A stretch of DNA of 64,000 bases from Saitoella complicata NRRL Y-17804 (Eukaryota > Ascomycota > Saitoellomycetes > Saitoellales > Saitoellaceae): positions 248,001 through 312,000 of the forward strand of contig NW_017567014.1 of the NCBI RefSeq assembly GCF_001661265.1. Direction: 5' to 3'. The stretch's first letter is position 1. Every line of letters starts with the position of its first letter. The notes under the pieces are model-generated. The model made no database searches. It was not told where the DNA came from and saw only the letters and a program-made list of their open reading frames with translations. Positions 29,701 through 39,995 of the stretch are shown piece after piece. Position numbers and translations under genes: made by a program.

Positions 29701-32607
29701 CTCAACACTGACGATCTTTTCGGCATCCTCAAGGCTGAAAGCATTGGGTCCAGCCTCAGGTTCACCCTGCACAACGACAGCAATGGTCGGCACAGACGAT
29801 GGTTTGATCTTTCCGTCCTGAATGAAGGTGTTGTGCAATGCATGACACTGGCCACGGACGATCCGGAGGTAAGGGAACAAGTTGCTGTAAGCACCTGGTG
29901 CGGCCATGTTGAGCAAGTTACCCAAGGTAGGCCTGATACCCTCCTTGAACGTGTTCTCCTCCTTGGCGAGCTTAACGTACTCCTCGATGATGGTCATACT
30001 TAACAGCCTACCTGTGGAGTGCGGCGCAGTGATGCTTGCGTCCAAGTATGGCCCGAAGGAGGCCTGCACTGTGTCCTTTGGCCACGCGCCCATTGCCATA
30101 CCCATAGCGATCGCAGCGGTAATTCGGGTACGGATGATGGTGTCCATACCGACCAGGTCGACATCTCCCGCCATCATCGGTCCATCGACGTTATGTGGAA
30201 CCGGTGTAGAAGGGATGTCATCCACCAGCGGCTTCGTCGACATCTTTCGCTTCTTCTTGGCGGGCTCGTTTGGAGCTTGTGACTGTACAGCGGAATAGAA
30301 CGCCTGTCCACTAGGCCTCATGAACAAGCTCGTCTCCATAGGAATTGGATGACGTGCAATACCGATTGGGGTCATGAGAAGTGTCATGAGCGGCATAAAT
30401 TGTCCGCCCATGGCCTCCACCAGTCTGTTCTCCTTAGCCAGGATAGCAACCATCGGTTCCCATACTTGCAGCGTGAGAGCGAGGATCTGCTCGTTCTGTT
30501 CCACCAGCATGTTCTGGAAGATAAGCCTGACAGCCTTCGCATCAACCCATCCACGCGTCCCCTCGCCGTCGATACCCAAGAATGTCAGAAGAGCCCTGAG
30601 TACAGCCATTCTCACACTCGTAATCGTATGCCTAAGGAAGGGATACAACCTCGGTACCAAAACCCCGAACCCGCGTTCGACATCGGTGGCAGCTCTCGAT
30701 TTCATGATATCCAAAACCTTCGGGAACGCGCACAATTTGGCCAGAAGATCCATAACGCTTCCGGTCGACGCTGACAGGTCATCCTTCAAATCCGCAAGAC
30801 AGGACCATACGACATCGATCAACTCACCCACCGCATTCGGTCTCGCTTCGATGAAATCTTCTGCGATAGGGACGAGGGTCGCTGCACTCACCGCACGGAC
30901 GTCGTCGTCGTGGTCGGCGAGACCGTGTACGACAGCACGAATGAGCCCATCCAACAATGCCGGTCGCGAGAAAATAATATCACGACGTACAGCAACGAGG
31001 TATTTCATCCCCAACATACCACCATGCGTAACCTCCCAAACCTTCGTTCCCATCCCCGGGTCATTCTGGAAAACGAGTTTCAACAGCACATCGAAACACG
31101 CTACCACTGATTCTTCCGGTAAATGCTGCAGCAGCGCTCCGAATGTTTGAGAAACGGATTCGCGGATCGGAGCGACGACTTGGTCGGAGATGTAATCACC
31201 GAATCTATCGAGTGCGAAGACGGCGCAGACACGACAGGCTAAATCTTCAAGCACCACTTTATTCCGTTCATTATTCTCTTTCCTGTTTAATCCCACCTTC
31301 CTCCCCGCTCCAGCCCCGTGTTTCCGCAAAACCTCGCGAAGACCCATGGAGGCACCATGTCTAACCTCCCACACCGGATCGAAAAGGTCCACGAGCAGAA
31401 GGTCCACGAGAGCCTCGAATGGCCATTGCCCATTCGACCCGATCAACGCAGCAGAGGGGTTCGGTGGCGGCGCCTTATGCTCAACAACGACCTTGTTCGA
31501 CTGCGCCTGCGGCGTAATCGAGAAATAGTCACCCTTACTCTCCTGCTTCACCAACCCCTTCGGCGTCGGCTCCGCCAATCCCGCTGGTGTCTCCGCAGAG
31601 GGAGTAGTGAGTGGGTGCGCAGACGGACCCTGCAGGTCGACGACACGAATTTTGGAGGAAGAGGAGGCGTTTTTACCGGCGGCTTTGGCTTTGCGTTTTA
31701 GTGCGTTGCGTTGGCGGGCGGAGAGGCCGTCTTCGCCGATGGCGCTGCCGGGGGTTGGGGGTTGCATCGCTCCAGTTCCTGCACTCATCGTTGAGCTATC
31801 CTTCTGCAGTCTCGGTGTTTGCAGAGCGGATGGGTTGGCGGGGGAGGCCATTGGTGGTGGCATACGTCCCGAGGGAGGGAATGGTACCCGGGGTGTTTGT
31901 TGACCAGGAACTGGTGTGCTCAGGTCTTTATCACCGAATAACTCCTCCTGCTCTTCCTTTGACATGACCTCACTCCCCAATCCCAATCTCCCCATCAAAT
32001 TCCTCTTCTGGAACGCGAGGCGTTCGGAGGGTGGGAGGTCGCCCCAGGATACCTCGTATTCACTACCGGCTGAGCCGAGGAGTTTGCGGCCGCGGGTGAG
32101 GATTTGGGGGAGGGAGAGGGTTGAGAGGTGGAGGGTTGTGTCGATGGCTTTGCGCGGCAGGGAAGGTGGGGGGAGGTCGATCTTTAGGTCGGAGGGGGTG
32201 CGTTTCGAGGGGGGTGGTTTGGGGAGGTCGAGGGGTTCCTGTTTGACTTTCGGTTCCGATGCGTCTTGGTAATCGTCTGCGTCGGCAGGTTTGATCACCC
32301 CGGTTACCTCTTCCTCCTTTACCTCCGTGATCTTTGCTGCGTCCTCCATTTCGACGTCCTCCTCATCCTCGCCATTGGGATCAAACCCCTCGACGTTATC
32401 GACGATCCCTCCCACCGCCTTCGCAGCCGCGACTCTTGTCTCCCATGTCTTTGCTCTCAAGTAGGGAACGACGCGCCCGAGCAGATTGTACAGCTCATGC
32501 GGATGCTGGCGCTGAATGTCGGCGAGTTGCGAGGCAGCGGTGTGTCGCACGAGCTGTGTCGACCCGGTGTCGAGGAGAAGGACGAGACGATCGAGACGAG
32601 TCGTCAT
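26710..32607 (-). CDS. MOT1: TATA-binding protein remover Mot1 (BTAF1)
   Basis: A Swi2/Snf2 ATPase that strips TBP from DNA, a global regulator of Pol II transcription. It has 1965 residues, encoded without an intron over 5.9 kb; yeast Mot1 is 1867. The N-terminus starts MTTRLDRLVLLLDTGSTQLV, the HEAT-repeat start typical of Mot1, and HEAT repeats continue to about residue 1300. A Pro-rich acidic insert lies at roughly 80-360. The ATPase follows: KYQQEGVNWLWFL, Walker A DDMGLGKTLQ near 1400, DEGH box near 1510, SGTPIQNN, and the second lobe with GLGLNLTGADTVIF and DRAHRIGQ near 1840. All catalytic residues that I can check are present. The C-terminus ends in an acidic segment, as in relatives. 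The call is firm. Confidence 0.97.
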   Translation of the reverse strand: MTTRLDRLVLLLDTGSTQLVRHTAASQLADIQRQHPHELYNLLGRVVPYLRAKTWETRVAAAKAVGGIVDNVEGFDPNGEDEEDVEMEDAAKITEVKEEEVTGVIKPADADDYQDASEPKVKQEPLDLPKPPPSKRTPSDLKIDLPPPSLPRKAIDTTLHLSTLSLPQILTRGRKLLGSAGSEYEVSWGDLPPSERLAFQKRNLMGRLGLGSEVMSKEEQEELFGDKDLSTPVPGQQTPRVPFPPSGRMPPPMASPANPSALQTPRLQKDSSTMSAGTGAMQPPTPGSAIGEDGLSARQRNALKRKAKAAGKNASSSSKIRVVDLQGPSAHPLTTPSAETPAGLAEPTPKGLVKQESKGDYFSITPQAQSNKVVVEHKAPPPNPSAALIGSNGQWPFEALVDLLLVDLFDPVWEVRHGASMGLREVLRKHGAGAGRKVGLNRKENNERNKVVLEDLACRVCAVFALDRFGDYISDQVVAPIRESVSQTFGALLQHLPEESVVACFDVLLKLVFQNDPGMGTKVWEVTHGGMLGMKYLVAVRRDIIFSRPALLDGLIRAVVHGLADHDDDVRAVSAATLVPIAEDFIEARPNAVGELIDVVWSCLADLKDDLSASTGSVMDLLAKLCAFPKVLDIMKSRAATDVERGFGVLVPRLYPFLRHTITSVRMAVLRALLTFLGIDGEGTRGWVDAKAVRLIFQNMLVEQNEQILALTLQVWEPMVAILAKENRLVEAMGGQFMPLMTLLMTPIGIARHPIPMETSLFMRPSGQAFYSAVQSQAPNEPAKKKRKMSTKPLVDDIPSTPVPHNVDGPMMAGDVDLVGMDTIIRTRITAAIAMGMAMGAWPKDTVQASFGPYLDASITAPHSTGRLLSMTIIEEYVKLAKEENTFKEGIRPTLGNLLNMAAPGAYSNLFPYLRIVRGQCHALHNTFIQDGKIKPSSVPTIAVVVQGEPEAGPNAFSLEDAEKIVSVEFDKLKKMIKGPDKIMSAKPLADAKASALNAIAEAREAKEKHDVMVFAAAAAAYVAMGQLPAKLNPVIRSIMDSIKKEENTVLQRRSAAAVATLVELCATGGKGAASDKMIKNLCAFLCVDTSETPEFMRHIKLQDVIFSLKKEDREAAMPETGEHEREAREARTKRRGAQAALEEMAERFGMQLFEKAKKLRDCMFEPLSKAFSGPQLPAEISDPQSAFGQEVVDGFSVLKALVSKIHPDLCGSVVQQFPLIIKALEAPYSVIRYAASKSFATVCKTSTIEGMQAVIEKVLPMVSDPHNVKRRQGGMECIYHLVQTMDTEILPYVIFLIVPVLGRMSDADNDVRLVATTTFATLVKLVPLEAGIPDPPGISEDLLKGRDEERKFIAQMLDGSKVEPFELPVAIKADLRKYQQEGVNWLWFLNKYHLHGILCDDMGLGKTLQTICIVTSDHHIRAEKYEKNQAPEFRRLPSLIVAPPTLSGHWKQEIMTYAPFMKPVVYTGLPFERAALRNSLHKYDIVITSYEICRNDIEELSKQNWNYCVLDEGHIIKNAKAKLTQAVKRLKAEHRLILSGTPIQNNVLELWSLFDFLMPGFLGTERVFNERFAKPIAASRDSKSSSKEQEAGALALEALHKQVLPFLLRRLKEDVLADLPPKIIQDYYCELSSVQKQLYEDFAKSQGAEVAGVINEKGKDNKSHVFQALQYMRKLCNHPSLVLNPSHPKYTQVMSQLAAQNSQIKSIEHAPKLGALKDLLQDCGIGVPPSAADPVAAAAGGGVVNQHRALIFCQLKEMLDMVEHDVLKSHLPGVSYMRLDGSIPAPARHEIVQKFNADPSIDVLLLTTHVGGLGLNLTGADTVIFVEHDWNPMKDLQAMDRAHRIGQKKVVNVYRLITRGTLEEKIMGLQRFKLNIASSIVNQQNSGLATMDTDQILDLFNLGETAPAEKRDGDAEGGVDAEGNVVKKGGAKNILDEVPELGAWDEGQYQEEYNLDGFIASLKR

Positions 32608-33247
32608 TGTGACTTTCTGATTGTATTATAGGTGATTGACAGACTATAGGCGCCTTGTATGCTTGCGCTGGGTTTTTCGGTATTGGGTTGTATCCGTGAC
32701 GCGGCACTTAGTACGACGGCATTGCGATGCTCTGTACAAGCAGGCAGGTCAGTCAATGCTCCGAAGTAATACTTTCGCCTCCATATACCAGATTATTCAA
32801 ACAGAAAGGCAATTGGCCGTGTGATCGGTGTTTTCGCACGGGGACTTTGTATTTATTCGGTGGAGTTTCACGCGCGCGCGCTGGCGGCATCCGGGTTTTT
32901 GGTGGGGGATCAGTGGGTCTTGTATGACCACCCGTTTTTAAGTTGACGCGCACGAGGAGGGAAACCGGCAAAGACGCGTGAAAAGGGAGGGTAACCCTTG
33001 CCCAGCGATCAGCAGTGGGTGCAGAGCGCGATTGTCAAGGCTTATAGTTTGGAACGGTTGCTGAATCTAGAAAGATCACGGAGTTTCATCTGTCAGATCT
33101 TGTGCTGAGATCACGTGCACGCCTATGACGGCGTGTGTGGGGCCCGGGGCTGAGTACGGCTGAGTACCGACAACGCAACACTACACCAAGGAACCGATAA
33201 GCTCAAGCGCTGTGATCCTCGCTGGCCGACCAGATCACCCAAAGACA
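32608..33247. promoter_or_regulatory. divergent promoter region MOT1 / Ark-Prk kinase
   Basis: 640 bases between divergent starts without a supported gene. It includes an alternating ACGCGCGCGCGC run at 32870-32881, which resembles Z-forming or MCB-like DNA. Confidence 0.4.
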
Positions 33248-36200
33248 ATGGCCTACGCCGCATACCCCCAACAGTCATACTACCCATCACAACAATATGC
33301 CGCAGCCCCACAACCGCAACCACAATCCGTCCCTGTCGCAGTAGCGAGACCACCACCCAACGCCTATACCCCCGGCACCAAACTAAAAGTCGGAAAACAT
33401 CTAGTCGTGATTGAAAGGTATCTGTCCGAGGGTGGGTTCGCGCATGTCTATGTCGTACAGACTCGTGAGGCTGCGGCGCCGGCGGGGACGAGTTATCGTG
33501 CGGTGTTGAAGAGGGTTGCATGCGCCGACCGAGAGCATTTGGCGAATATGCAGGTAGAGGTGGACACGATGAAGAAACTGAAGGGGTTTACGCAGATCGT
33601 TACATATATTGACTCACATGCGTCTGCCCTACCAGCGGGCGGGTATGAGGTCTTTTTGTTGATGGAGTATTGTGAGGGAGGGGGGTTGATTGATTTGATG
33701 AATTCGAGACTCCAGACGAGGCTTGCGGAACCGGAGATTTTGAAGATCTTTTCTGATGCGGCACAGGGGATTGCGTGTATGCATTATCTCCGGCCACCAC
33801 TGCTTCACCGCGACCTGAAGATCGAGAATATCCTCATCCACTCCGCATCCCTCTTCAAACTCGCCGATTTCGGGTCCGCTTCGTCACCCGCACGGAAACC
33901 CCCTGCGAGCGCAGCAGAAGCACAAAGAGTCCTGGAAGACGTCGAAAAACACACTACTCTCTTCTACCGCTCGCCCGAGATGCTCGACCCCTTCCGGCGC
34001 ATCCCAATCGACGAAAAATCCGATATATGGGCCCTCGGCGTCCTCCTCTACAAACTCATGTACTACACAACCCCCTTCGAAGCCCCCAACGCCGGACCCG
34101 CCGAGATCGCGCTCGGTATATCCAATGTACGATACTCGTTCCCCAACTGGCCGGCGTATAGCCCAAGGTTGAAGGGGATTGTGAAGAAGTGTTTGAAGGA
34201 ACGGAAGGAGGATAGGCCAACGATATATGAGGTTGTGAGGGAGGTATGTACAATTAGGGGGCGGCCGGTGCCGTTTGAGGATATTTATGCGGGGAGGGAG
34301 GAGGATGAAGAGGCACGGGAGGAGGAACGGAAGGCTAAGGAGGCGAGGGAGAAGGTTGAGGCTGCATTACTCGAACCCGAGCAGGAGAGGATCGTACCCA
34401 TGCGGCGGGGACGACCATCGCGGACGCCGGATCCGCCTACGAAGAGTGCTGCATTGGAGCCGCCGACCAGTAACATTGGAAAGGCGCCTACACCGAGGTA
34501 TACCAGTCCTGACACCGCAGCCCAGACGATGGGAAGTATCGATGATACCTTGGGAATGGACAAATTTCCTAGTATCCAGGAGTTTGCGTTGGGTGCTGAC
34601 AGTGGGTTCGACTTTGGCAACGGCAAGAAAACACATGAAAGGAGGGAGAGTGTGAAGGAGAGATTGGTGGAGAAGTTGGCAGATGATGCGTTTGCGCTGC
34701 CACAGGAAGTGGATCAGGAGGTGAGGAACATGAAGCCAAGCGAGGTTGCGAAGAGGAATGGGGTGTACGTCAAGGGAGCGGATGTAGCTCCGAATGTGAG
34801 GCCGTTGCCAGCGAGGAGTATGAGTAAGAGTGCGCCACCTGTGCAGACGCCGGTGAGTGCGGCACCAACGCAGAGAGCCCCGCCGCCAATTGTGCAGACC
34901 CAAGTCCAGCGAGGAGCGGATAAACCGGAGTGGAATTTCAGTGTGGTACAGCCGAGCCCGAAGAGGCCACAGATGGTCACGATGGGAACACAGACGGGTG
35001 TTGGGCCAAGTCCTGCGCCGAGTCCTGGTGCGAGTCCGACGATTCCGGAGGAAAGCAGAGAGTGGGACTTCCCTGTCAAGGATGCGGACGGGTTCGTCAA
35101 GCCTACCCGACCTGCGAGTCGTGCAAGTCTCCAGGCTCCCTCGCCGAGGATGAGTACGGATGAATGGGGTAGCAGCGTCCCCACCGCTGTGACGAGACCG
35201 AGTGCGGCGAGTATGCAGCGCAAGGAGAGTTATTCTGGAAAGATTAGCCCAAGCCCACGGGTTAGTCTCGACGCTGGCGGGGGACGGAGACCGAGTATTC
35301 AGGAGCATCGACGTAAGAGCTCGTTTGGGATTAGTATGCCGAGTTTTCTGAGGCGGTCGAGTAGCAGTTCGCAGAAGGGGAAGGATAAGGATGGTGCTGA
35401 GGAGGCACAGAGGAGTAAGAGGAACTCGATGCACCGGGAGCAGCGGCCGGAGTTCGAGGCTTTACCTATTCAGCCAATGAGACCGACGTATAGTGGGAGG
35501 AGTAATGCGAGTGCGAGGAGTGAGCATATCAATAACGATGTTGGGTTCCTTGAGGCAATTGAGAGGGATAAGACGGGCGAGACCCGTGTGAGCAGGCAGA
35601 ATACCGGAACATTCAAGCAACATCATCAGAAGCGGAGTAGCATGAGCATTATCGGTACCAAGTTCGGTGAGGCATTCAAGATGTTCGAAGGCAGCAAGAA
35701 GGAGAAGGAGAGGAGTCCTGAGCGGAAGAGGACCCCGTATTTGGATGAGGCGGCGTTGAGGCAGAGGGAGCTCGAGATGGAGGCGGATGAGTGGAGGGTG
35801 GAGAGTGTGGAGATTCCGGTTGAGGCGAAGGAGCAGTTGGAGAAGGTCAAGTCGCCGCCGGTGACAAAGCCGAAGCCACAGTCTCTGCCGCCAATTCAGA
35901 CACAAACTCAGACTGTGGGTGCCGCTCCAAGTGGTGCTACGCTCCAGAGAGTGCCTACGCAGGCTGATCGAGAACGTGCGGCGTTGGTTGCGGGACAGCA
36001 GAGACGGATGCAGGTTGCTGCTGCGAGGTTGAGTTCGCCGCCGCAGCCGTTGCAATCTATGCAGCCTTTGGTGCATACGACTCAGCAGCCGGCCAAGCCC
36101 ATGCAGACTGTCCATGCTCAAAGGCAGACTGTGACGGGACCTGTACGAACGGTACATCCAGTGCAGAATGCTCCCGCGCCCCGAGCGAAGCCAAATGACT

Positions 36201-36775
36201 TCTCTGAGGAACGTGTATATCAGTCTCAGTACAGAAATTCTACTGCGTCGCTACCTATGCCTCAGTCGCGAGGCCTGGCAACATCCCAGTCCATGTCGGC
36301 GATGTCAAACATCGTGCGCGACCCTGAACCATCCACCTCCGCACCCGCACCTACGGAAACCAAGAGGATGTCTATCAGGGAAAGGATGAACAGCTACCTG
36401 ACTACTGCCACCACGGGAGGTCCTGTTCGCCGGACTGCAGAGGGGTATGGGCCTTCTGTGCCAGAACCATCGCCGCCTACTGCTTCATCGGGGGCTGGAG
36501 TGCAGCGTTCGCGGACGATCTCGGGCAAGCCGCGGGAACATGAGACGTCCCAAGAATCAAGGTCCGTATCGAGGAACCATGTTGCCGCGCTGCTTCGTAT
36601 CGAAGATGAGATACCCTTGTCTCCTTCTGAGCCATGGCAAGCAACGCTATCGAAATCTAAACCTCCTCCACCCTCAAAGCCTACGGGATTGAAGGGCAAG
36701 TCAAGGACGTTCCCGATGGAGGACGATATGGAGGCAGACTTCAAGATGCGATACCCTAGCGTTTCGGGGTTGTGA
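33248..36775 (+). CDS. Ark1/Prk1/Akl1-family serine/threonine kinase
   Basis: A kinase of the Numb-associated (AAK1/Ark/Prk) family that regulates actin patches and clathrin endocytosis at the cell cortex. It has 1175 residues and no intron. The kinase domain spans about residues 50-345. It has the glycine loop LSEGGFAHVYVV, lysine in RAVLKRV, LLMEYCEGGGLIDLMN, catalytic HRDLKIEN near 186, DFGSAS, and the family-typical TLFYRSPEMLDPFRR. The long C-terminal tail is Pro/Ser/Gln-rich with many basic and short SH3-type Pro motifs and an acidic-basic heptad-like stretch near 340-385. I start at this ATG (MAYAAYPQQSYYPS) rather than at an upstream GTG. Which of the three yeast paralogues it matches cannot be said. 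Confidence 0.93.
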   Translation: MAYAAYPQQSYYPSQQYAAAPQPQPQSVPVAVARPPPNAYTPGTKLKVGKHLVVIERYLSEGGFAHVYVVQTREAAAPAGTSYRAVLKRVACADREHLANMQVEVDTMKKLKGFTQIVTYIDSHASALPAGGYEVFLLMEYCEGGGLIDLMNSRLQTRLAEPEILKIFSDAAQGIACMHYLRPPLLHRDLKIENILIHSASLFKLADFGSASSPARKPPASAAEAQRVLEDVEKHTTLFYRSPEMLDPFRRIPIDEKSDIWALGVLLYKLMYYTTPFEAPNAGPAEIALGISNVRYSFPNWPAYSPRLKGIVKKCLKERKEDRPTIYEVVREVCTIRGRPVPFEDIYAGREEDEEAREEERKAKEAREKVEAALLEPEQERIVPMRRGRPSRTPDPPTKSAALEPPTSNIGKAPTPRYTSPDTAAQTMGSIDDTLGMDKFPSIQEFALGADSGFDFGNGKKTHERRESVKERLVEKLADDAFALPQEVDQEVRNMKPSEVAKRNGVYVKGADVAPNVRPLPARSMSKSAPPVQTPVSAAPTQRAPPPIVQTQVQRGADKPEWNFSVVQPSPKRPQMVTMGTQTGVGPSPAPSPGASPTIPEESREWDFPVKDADGFVKPTRPASRASLQAPSPRMSTDEWGSSVPTAVTRPSAASMQRKESYSGKISPSPRVSLDAGGGRRPSIQEHRRKSSFGISMPSFLRRSSSSSQKGKDKDGAEEAQRSKRNSMHREQRPEFEALPIQPMRPTYSGRSNASARSEHINNDVGFLEAIERDKTGETRVSRQNTGTFKQHHQKRSSMSIIGTKFGEAFKMFEGSKKEKERSPERKRTPYLDEAALRQRELEMEADEWRVESVEIPVEAKEQLEKVKSPPVTKPKPQSLPPIQTQTQTVGAAPSGATLQRVPTQADRERAALVAGQQRRMQVAAARLSSPPQPLQSMQPLVHTTQQPAKPMQTVHAQRQTVTGPVRTVHPVQNAPAPRAKPNDFSEERVYQSQYRNSTASLPMPQSRGLATSQSMSAMSNIVRDPEPSTSAPAPTETKRMSIRERMNSYLTTATTGGPVRRTAEGYGPSVPEPSPPTASSGAGVQRSRTISGKPREHETSQESRSVSRNHVAALLRIEDEIPLSPSEPWQATLSKSKPPPPSKPTGLKGKSRTFPMEDDMEADFKMRYPSVSGL

Positions 36776-38037
36776 TGAGTTTTCACTCGTTAGACTGTTG
36801 GCGTTTTGGGGCATCATTTGGCGTACGCGTTGTTGAGCTCGTGGTACTCTATAGGATACGTGTACGAGTAGGTTCATCTAATGGAAACTGAATCTACATG
36901 AATACACACAGACAAAATTACGTGGGTGGCCTCTCCAATTTGCAATCGACCAAGTCTTCAGACTTCGCTCAGCTGCTGCTTCGCTATCGACCGCAACATG
37001 TATAGGGAGGAGCCCCATGCGCAGGCACAAATCGCACGGTAATTTCCTTGTGCTATAGTTCCCCATTCAGCACGCGCCTGTAACGATATTTGTCGGTGGG
37101 TAGTAATTACTACCTTAGACGTCTTAGGAGAGCAAGAGCGAACGAAATATCATGTACACCTCTATTTCCATCTATAGCAAATGATTTCTCACGTCGCTCG
37201 GGCCGATTTCTCAGTTGCTGATGAACGTGTTTTTTCACCGTGAGCGGCTGCGGCGAGCATTTTACGGTGAGGCCACCAAAATATCCAGCGCCCAGAATGA
37301 GGAACATGTTCTAACATCTTGCCGCCAGATGTCGAAAGAGAAGGCGGACAGGTAGTAGCTGCGATATTTCAGAATATGCTTTTCCAGGCTTCACGTTATA
37401 GCGTTAGGTGGCGAAGACTGCCGCAGGGTATTTTAGAATTGGTGTCAAGGTCTTGAGTGTTCGAGATGGGACCGTAGAATATTCATGTTCTTTAACAGAC
37501 TCTGCGCTGCTGCAACTGAAGCTGGGCCGCTTCGTTAAAAATATCTCTATTGTGCATGAATTTATACAGCAACTTGAACTTGCACGTGGATAAGTGCATG
37601 TTTGGCCATTTACCCTTGCAACGGATGAAAGGCTATGTTGGTATCCTGCTGAGCTTCTCTTCTGATCCTGGGCAATCCAGCTACCCACAAGCGGCTCGCG
37701 GGTTGGCGTCCAGGCTCGTTCCCACGGGTGGGGCGACATGCTCCTTTACCAGAACGTGAACATACAAGGCAACTATTCAAAACGTAAATATGATGAGAAT
37801 GTGAAGAAGAGTCGATAGAAAATACAGTTGCCTTCGAATCCGACGCCGTATACAAGTTGCGGTATAGGAGGCTATCGTGACCTCAGGTGCGGGTACCGGT
37901 GAGCTGGCACGCATGCGCGGGCACATAGGAAACAACTACGCCCGTACTCATTCCCCGACAACACCTCCATACAACATTAACAAATTCTCGCCAATGCATG
38001 TGCCACCATATCCGAGACCATAGTCATACAGTCGTTC
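36776..38037. other. 1.26 kb stretch without a supported gene
   Basis: Downstream of the kinase. Only short frames without recognisable motifs are present on either strand. It leads into an F-box remnant. No inverted or tandem repeat of note was seen. Confidence 0.4.
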
Positions 38038-38331
38038 ATGTTACTATCTGAGCTCCCACCCGAGATTCTCCACAAGATTGTCGCCTACCTACCAGAAGCG
38101 TCAGACCAGGCATGCTTCGCTTTGTCGTGCAAGGCATGCTTCAACGTCTACAAGCCAGACTTCGATTACCAAACTCGAATGTCCATCGGGCAGATGTTCG
38201 TGCGGCAAGATATTACCGTGCGGCTTCGGGAAAGTATACACAGGACTCGGTGCTTGTCCCCTCAACCCGAAGGTCCGTGGAGGGGATGGTCTAGCACGTA
38301 TGAGGCGGAAGCCTTCGCATATAATACATGA
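38038..38331 (+). CDS. short F-box-like protein or fragment
   Basis: A 97-residue frame beginning MLLSELPPEILHKIVAYLPEA with a following FALSCKACFNVYKP, a good N-terminal F-box of the kind found in large fungal F-box families that recruit substrates to Skp1-cullin ubiquitin ligases. After the F-box the sequence loses any recognisable content and stops at residue 97, whereas relatives run to several hundred residues. A possible donor GTAAGT at 38350 and acceptor TTGCAG near 38411 could extend a transcript, but the frame stops before them. Either a truncated relic or a gene with an intron I did not resolve. Confidence 0.45.
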   Translation: MLLSELPPEILHKIVAYLPEASDQACFALSCKACFNVYKPDFDYQTRMSIGQMFVRQDITVRLRESIHRTRCLSPQPEGPWRGWSSTYEAEAFAYNT

Positions 38332-38911
38332 ATGATGGAGGAGTGCGGGGTAAGTTATTATAGTCTGAAATCGCGATGAGTAATTTGATGTTCTGACGTT
38401 TGCACTTGCAGACCGCAGGCTGACCCGTTTGCCTATCGCTGCTGGCAACATTCGCTTCCAGATCGTTTGCGTCAAGTTTCTGAGGGGTGATGTGGTACGT
38501 GGAGTAAACTTTGTATAAAAGGTTGGCTCCTTCAGGAAAAAGTGGTTCCGATGTGCGGCTGTCAGAAAATCTAAAGTGACACTCGAACGTAACGGAGCAT
38601 ACTCCCAACTCGGGGGTGAGCCGAGATCCAAAGCTCAGCACACAAGTCGCGTCCTGGGCTACTGTATTCCCACGGGTGACAACTGGCTCCATGACCAGCT
38701 GGGATTAATTATACATAGTGACCTAGCAATATACTCTACAAGATCTTTCAAGCAGAGTGAACCCTGTGAAAGACACCATGCGGAATATTCATCTCCTAAC
38801 CCGACGTCATAGCCCACTCAACACGGCACGCGCACAAAACCTTAACACCAGCCGGCGCAATCGCGGGTCGCGACGAACCACAACACCATCATTGGTCCAA
38901 TCGTAATACAA
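38332..38911. other. intergenic, membrane protein gene upstream region
   Basis: 580 bases without a supported gene. It contains a PAC-like GCGATGAG at 38373-38380, which may be chance. Confidence 0.35.
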
Positions 38912-39995
38912 ATGCCTCGTCAATCAGGTCCGATATCAACCTTTGCCGACCGCCCCGCCGATGCGAAGTCTACCCAAGAAATCGCGAGCGAACCCGTTAA
39001 CCCCGCCACAACCTCCACCACCACAACAAACGCGACATCACCTTACTCCCCTCCCTCAGGTTCAACGTCTGGTTCATACAAGCCGATCGCTGATACCGAT
39101 GTTGAGATCTCCTTGAAGAGTCTTGGGTTGACTGGGGTTCCGAGGACGGTTATTGCGACAGTGTTGAGTGTGGGGTTGAGTGTGGTTGGGTATTGGTGTG
39201 CTGCGCCGTACCTCGTGCCGGGGTTGAGGGATGTTGCGACGGAGATTAAGGAGGTCCCTGGGTTTGCGCCGCTTGCGACGAGGTTTTTGGAGATTGCTGG
39301 GTTGGCATTGACTGAGCACACGAACTGTACGTCGCAATTAAGCAGCTTTCGATGCCTTTACGGTTTACTAATGATCAATTGATGTAGGGTACGACGCCGG
39401 TCTTCTTGCCTTCCTCGGAAAGATCCCCCATCTCCACCTCCTTCACTCCAACTTCAACGTTGACCTCCCAACTCTCGCCTTCTTCACCGTCCTCGACCTC
39501 GCCTGTCTCCTCATCCCAGTCTTCCTCTGCTTCCCTCAACGCTTCCCTGGCCGTTCCGTCATCGTCGAGGAAATCAGCCCTGCGCGTAAGGTCAAGGTTG
39601 AGAAGGACCACGTTCTCACCACTCTCCTCTCGCTCCTCGCGTCGACGATTCTTTCTATCACGATCTACACCGCTAGCAAGACCTTCTTCCCAGGCTTGTT
39701 GTTGACGCACCTCAAGACTGTCAGAACTCTTGTCGCTATCCCGCTTCCACTCTTGATCGCTGGTTTGCTTCCTGCTGGGTATGCGTTCCAGGAAATTGTT
39801 ACGAAGCATGGTCTGGTTAGCGGGTGGTGGCATGTCATGGCTGCCATTGCCGTTGTGTCTGGCACTGGTATTTACTACGGCGTTAAGGGTGTAGATGGTT
39901 CTGGTGTCGTTGGCGTCTTGTCCAGCTGGGTGGCTGCTACGATCTTGGCTGCCTTGGGATTGTCATGGGCTGCTGAAGTCCCTGTGTTAGGGTAA
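38912..39995 (+). CDS. six-helix integral membrane protein, unknown function
   Basis: I do not recognise the family. The protein has 340 residues from exons 38912-39326 and 39388-39995, with a 61-nt intron joined as HTN-WYDAG. Residues 1-65 are polar and Ser/Thr/Pro-rich. Six hydrophobic segments follow: TVIATVLSVGLSVVGYWCA, then LAFFTVLDLACLLIPVFLCF, LTTLLSLLASTILSITIY, VAIPLPLLIAGLLPAGYAF, HVMAAIAVVSGTGIYYGV and GVLSSWVAATILAALGLSWA. Between helices 2 and 3 is a charged loop (EEISPARKVKVEKDH). There is no signal peptide or catalytic motif. The good intron, long open second exon and consistent codon use support a real gene. It could be a transporter-like or organelle membrane protein. Confidence 0.75.
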
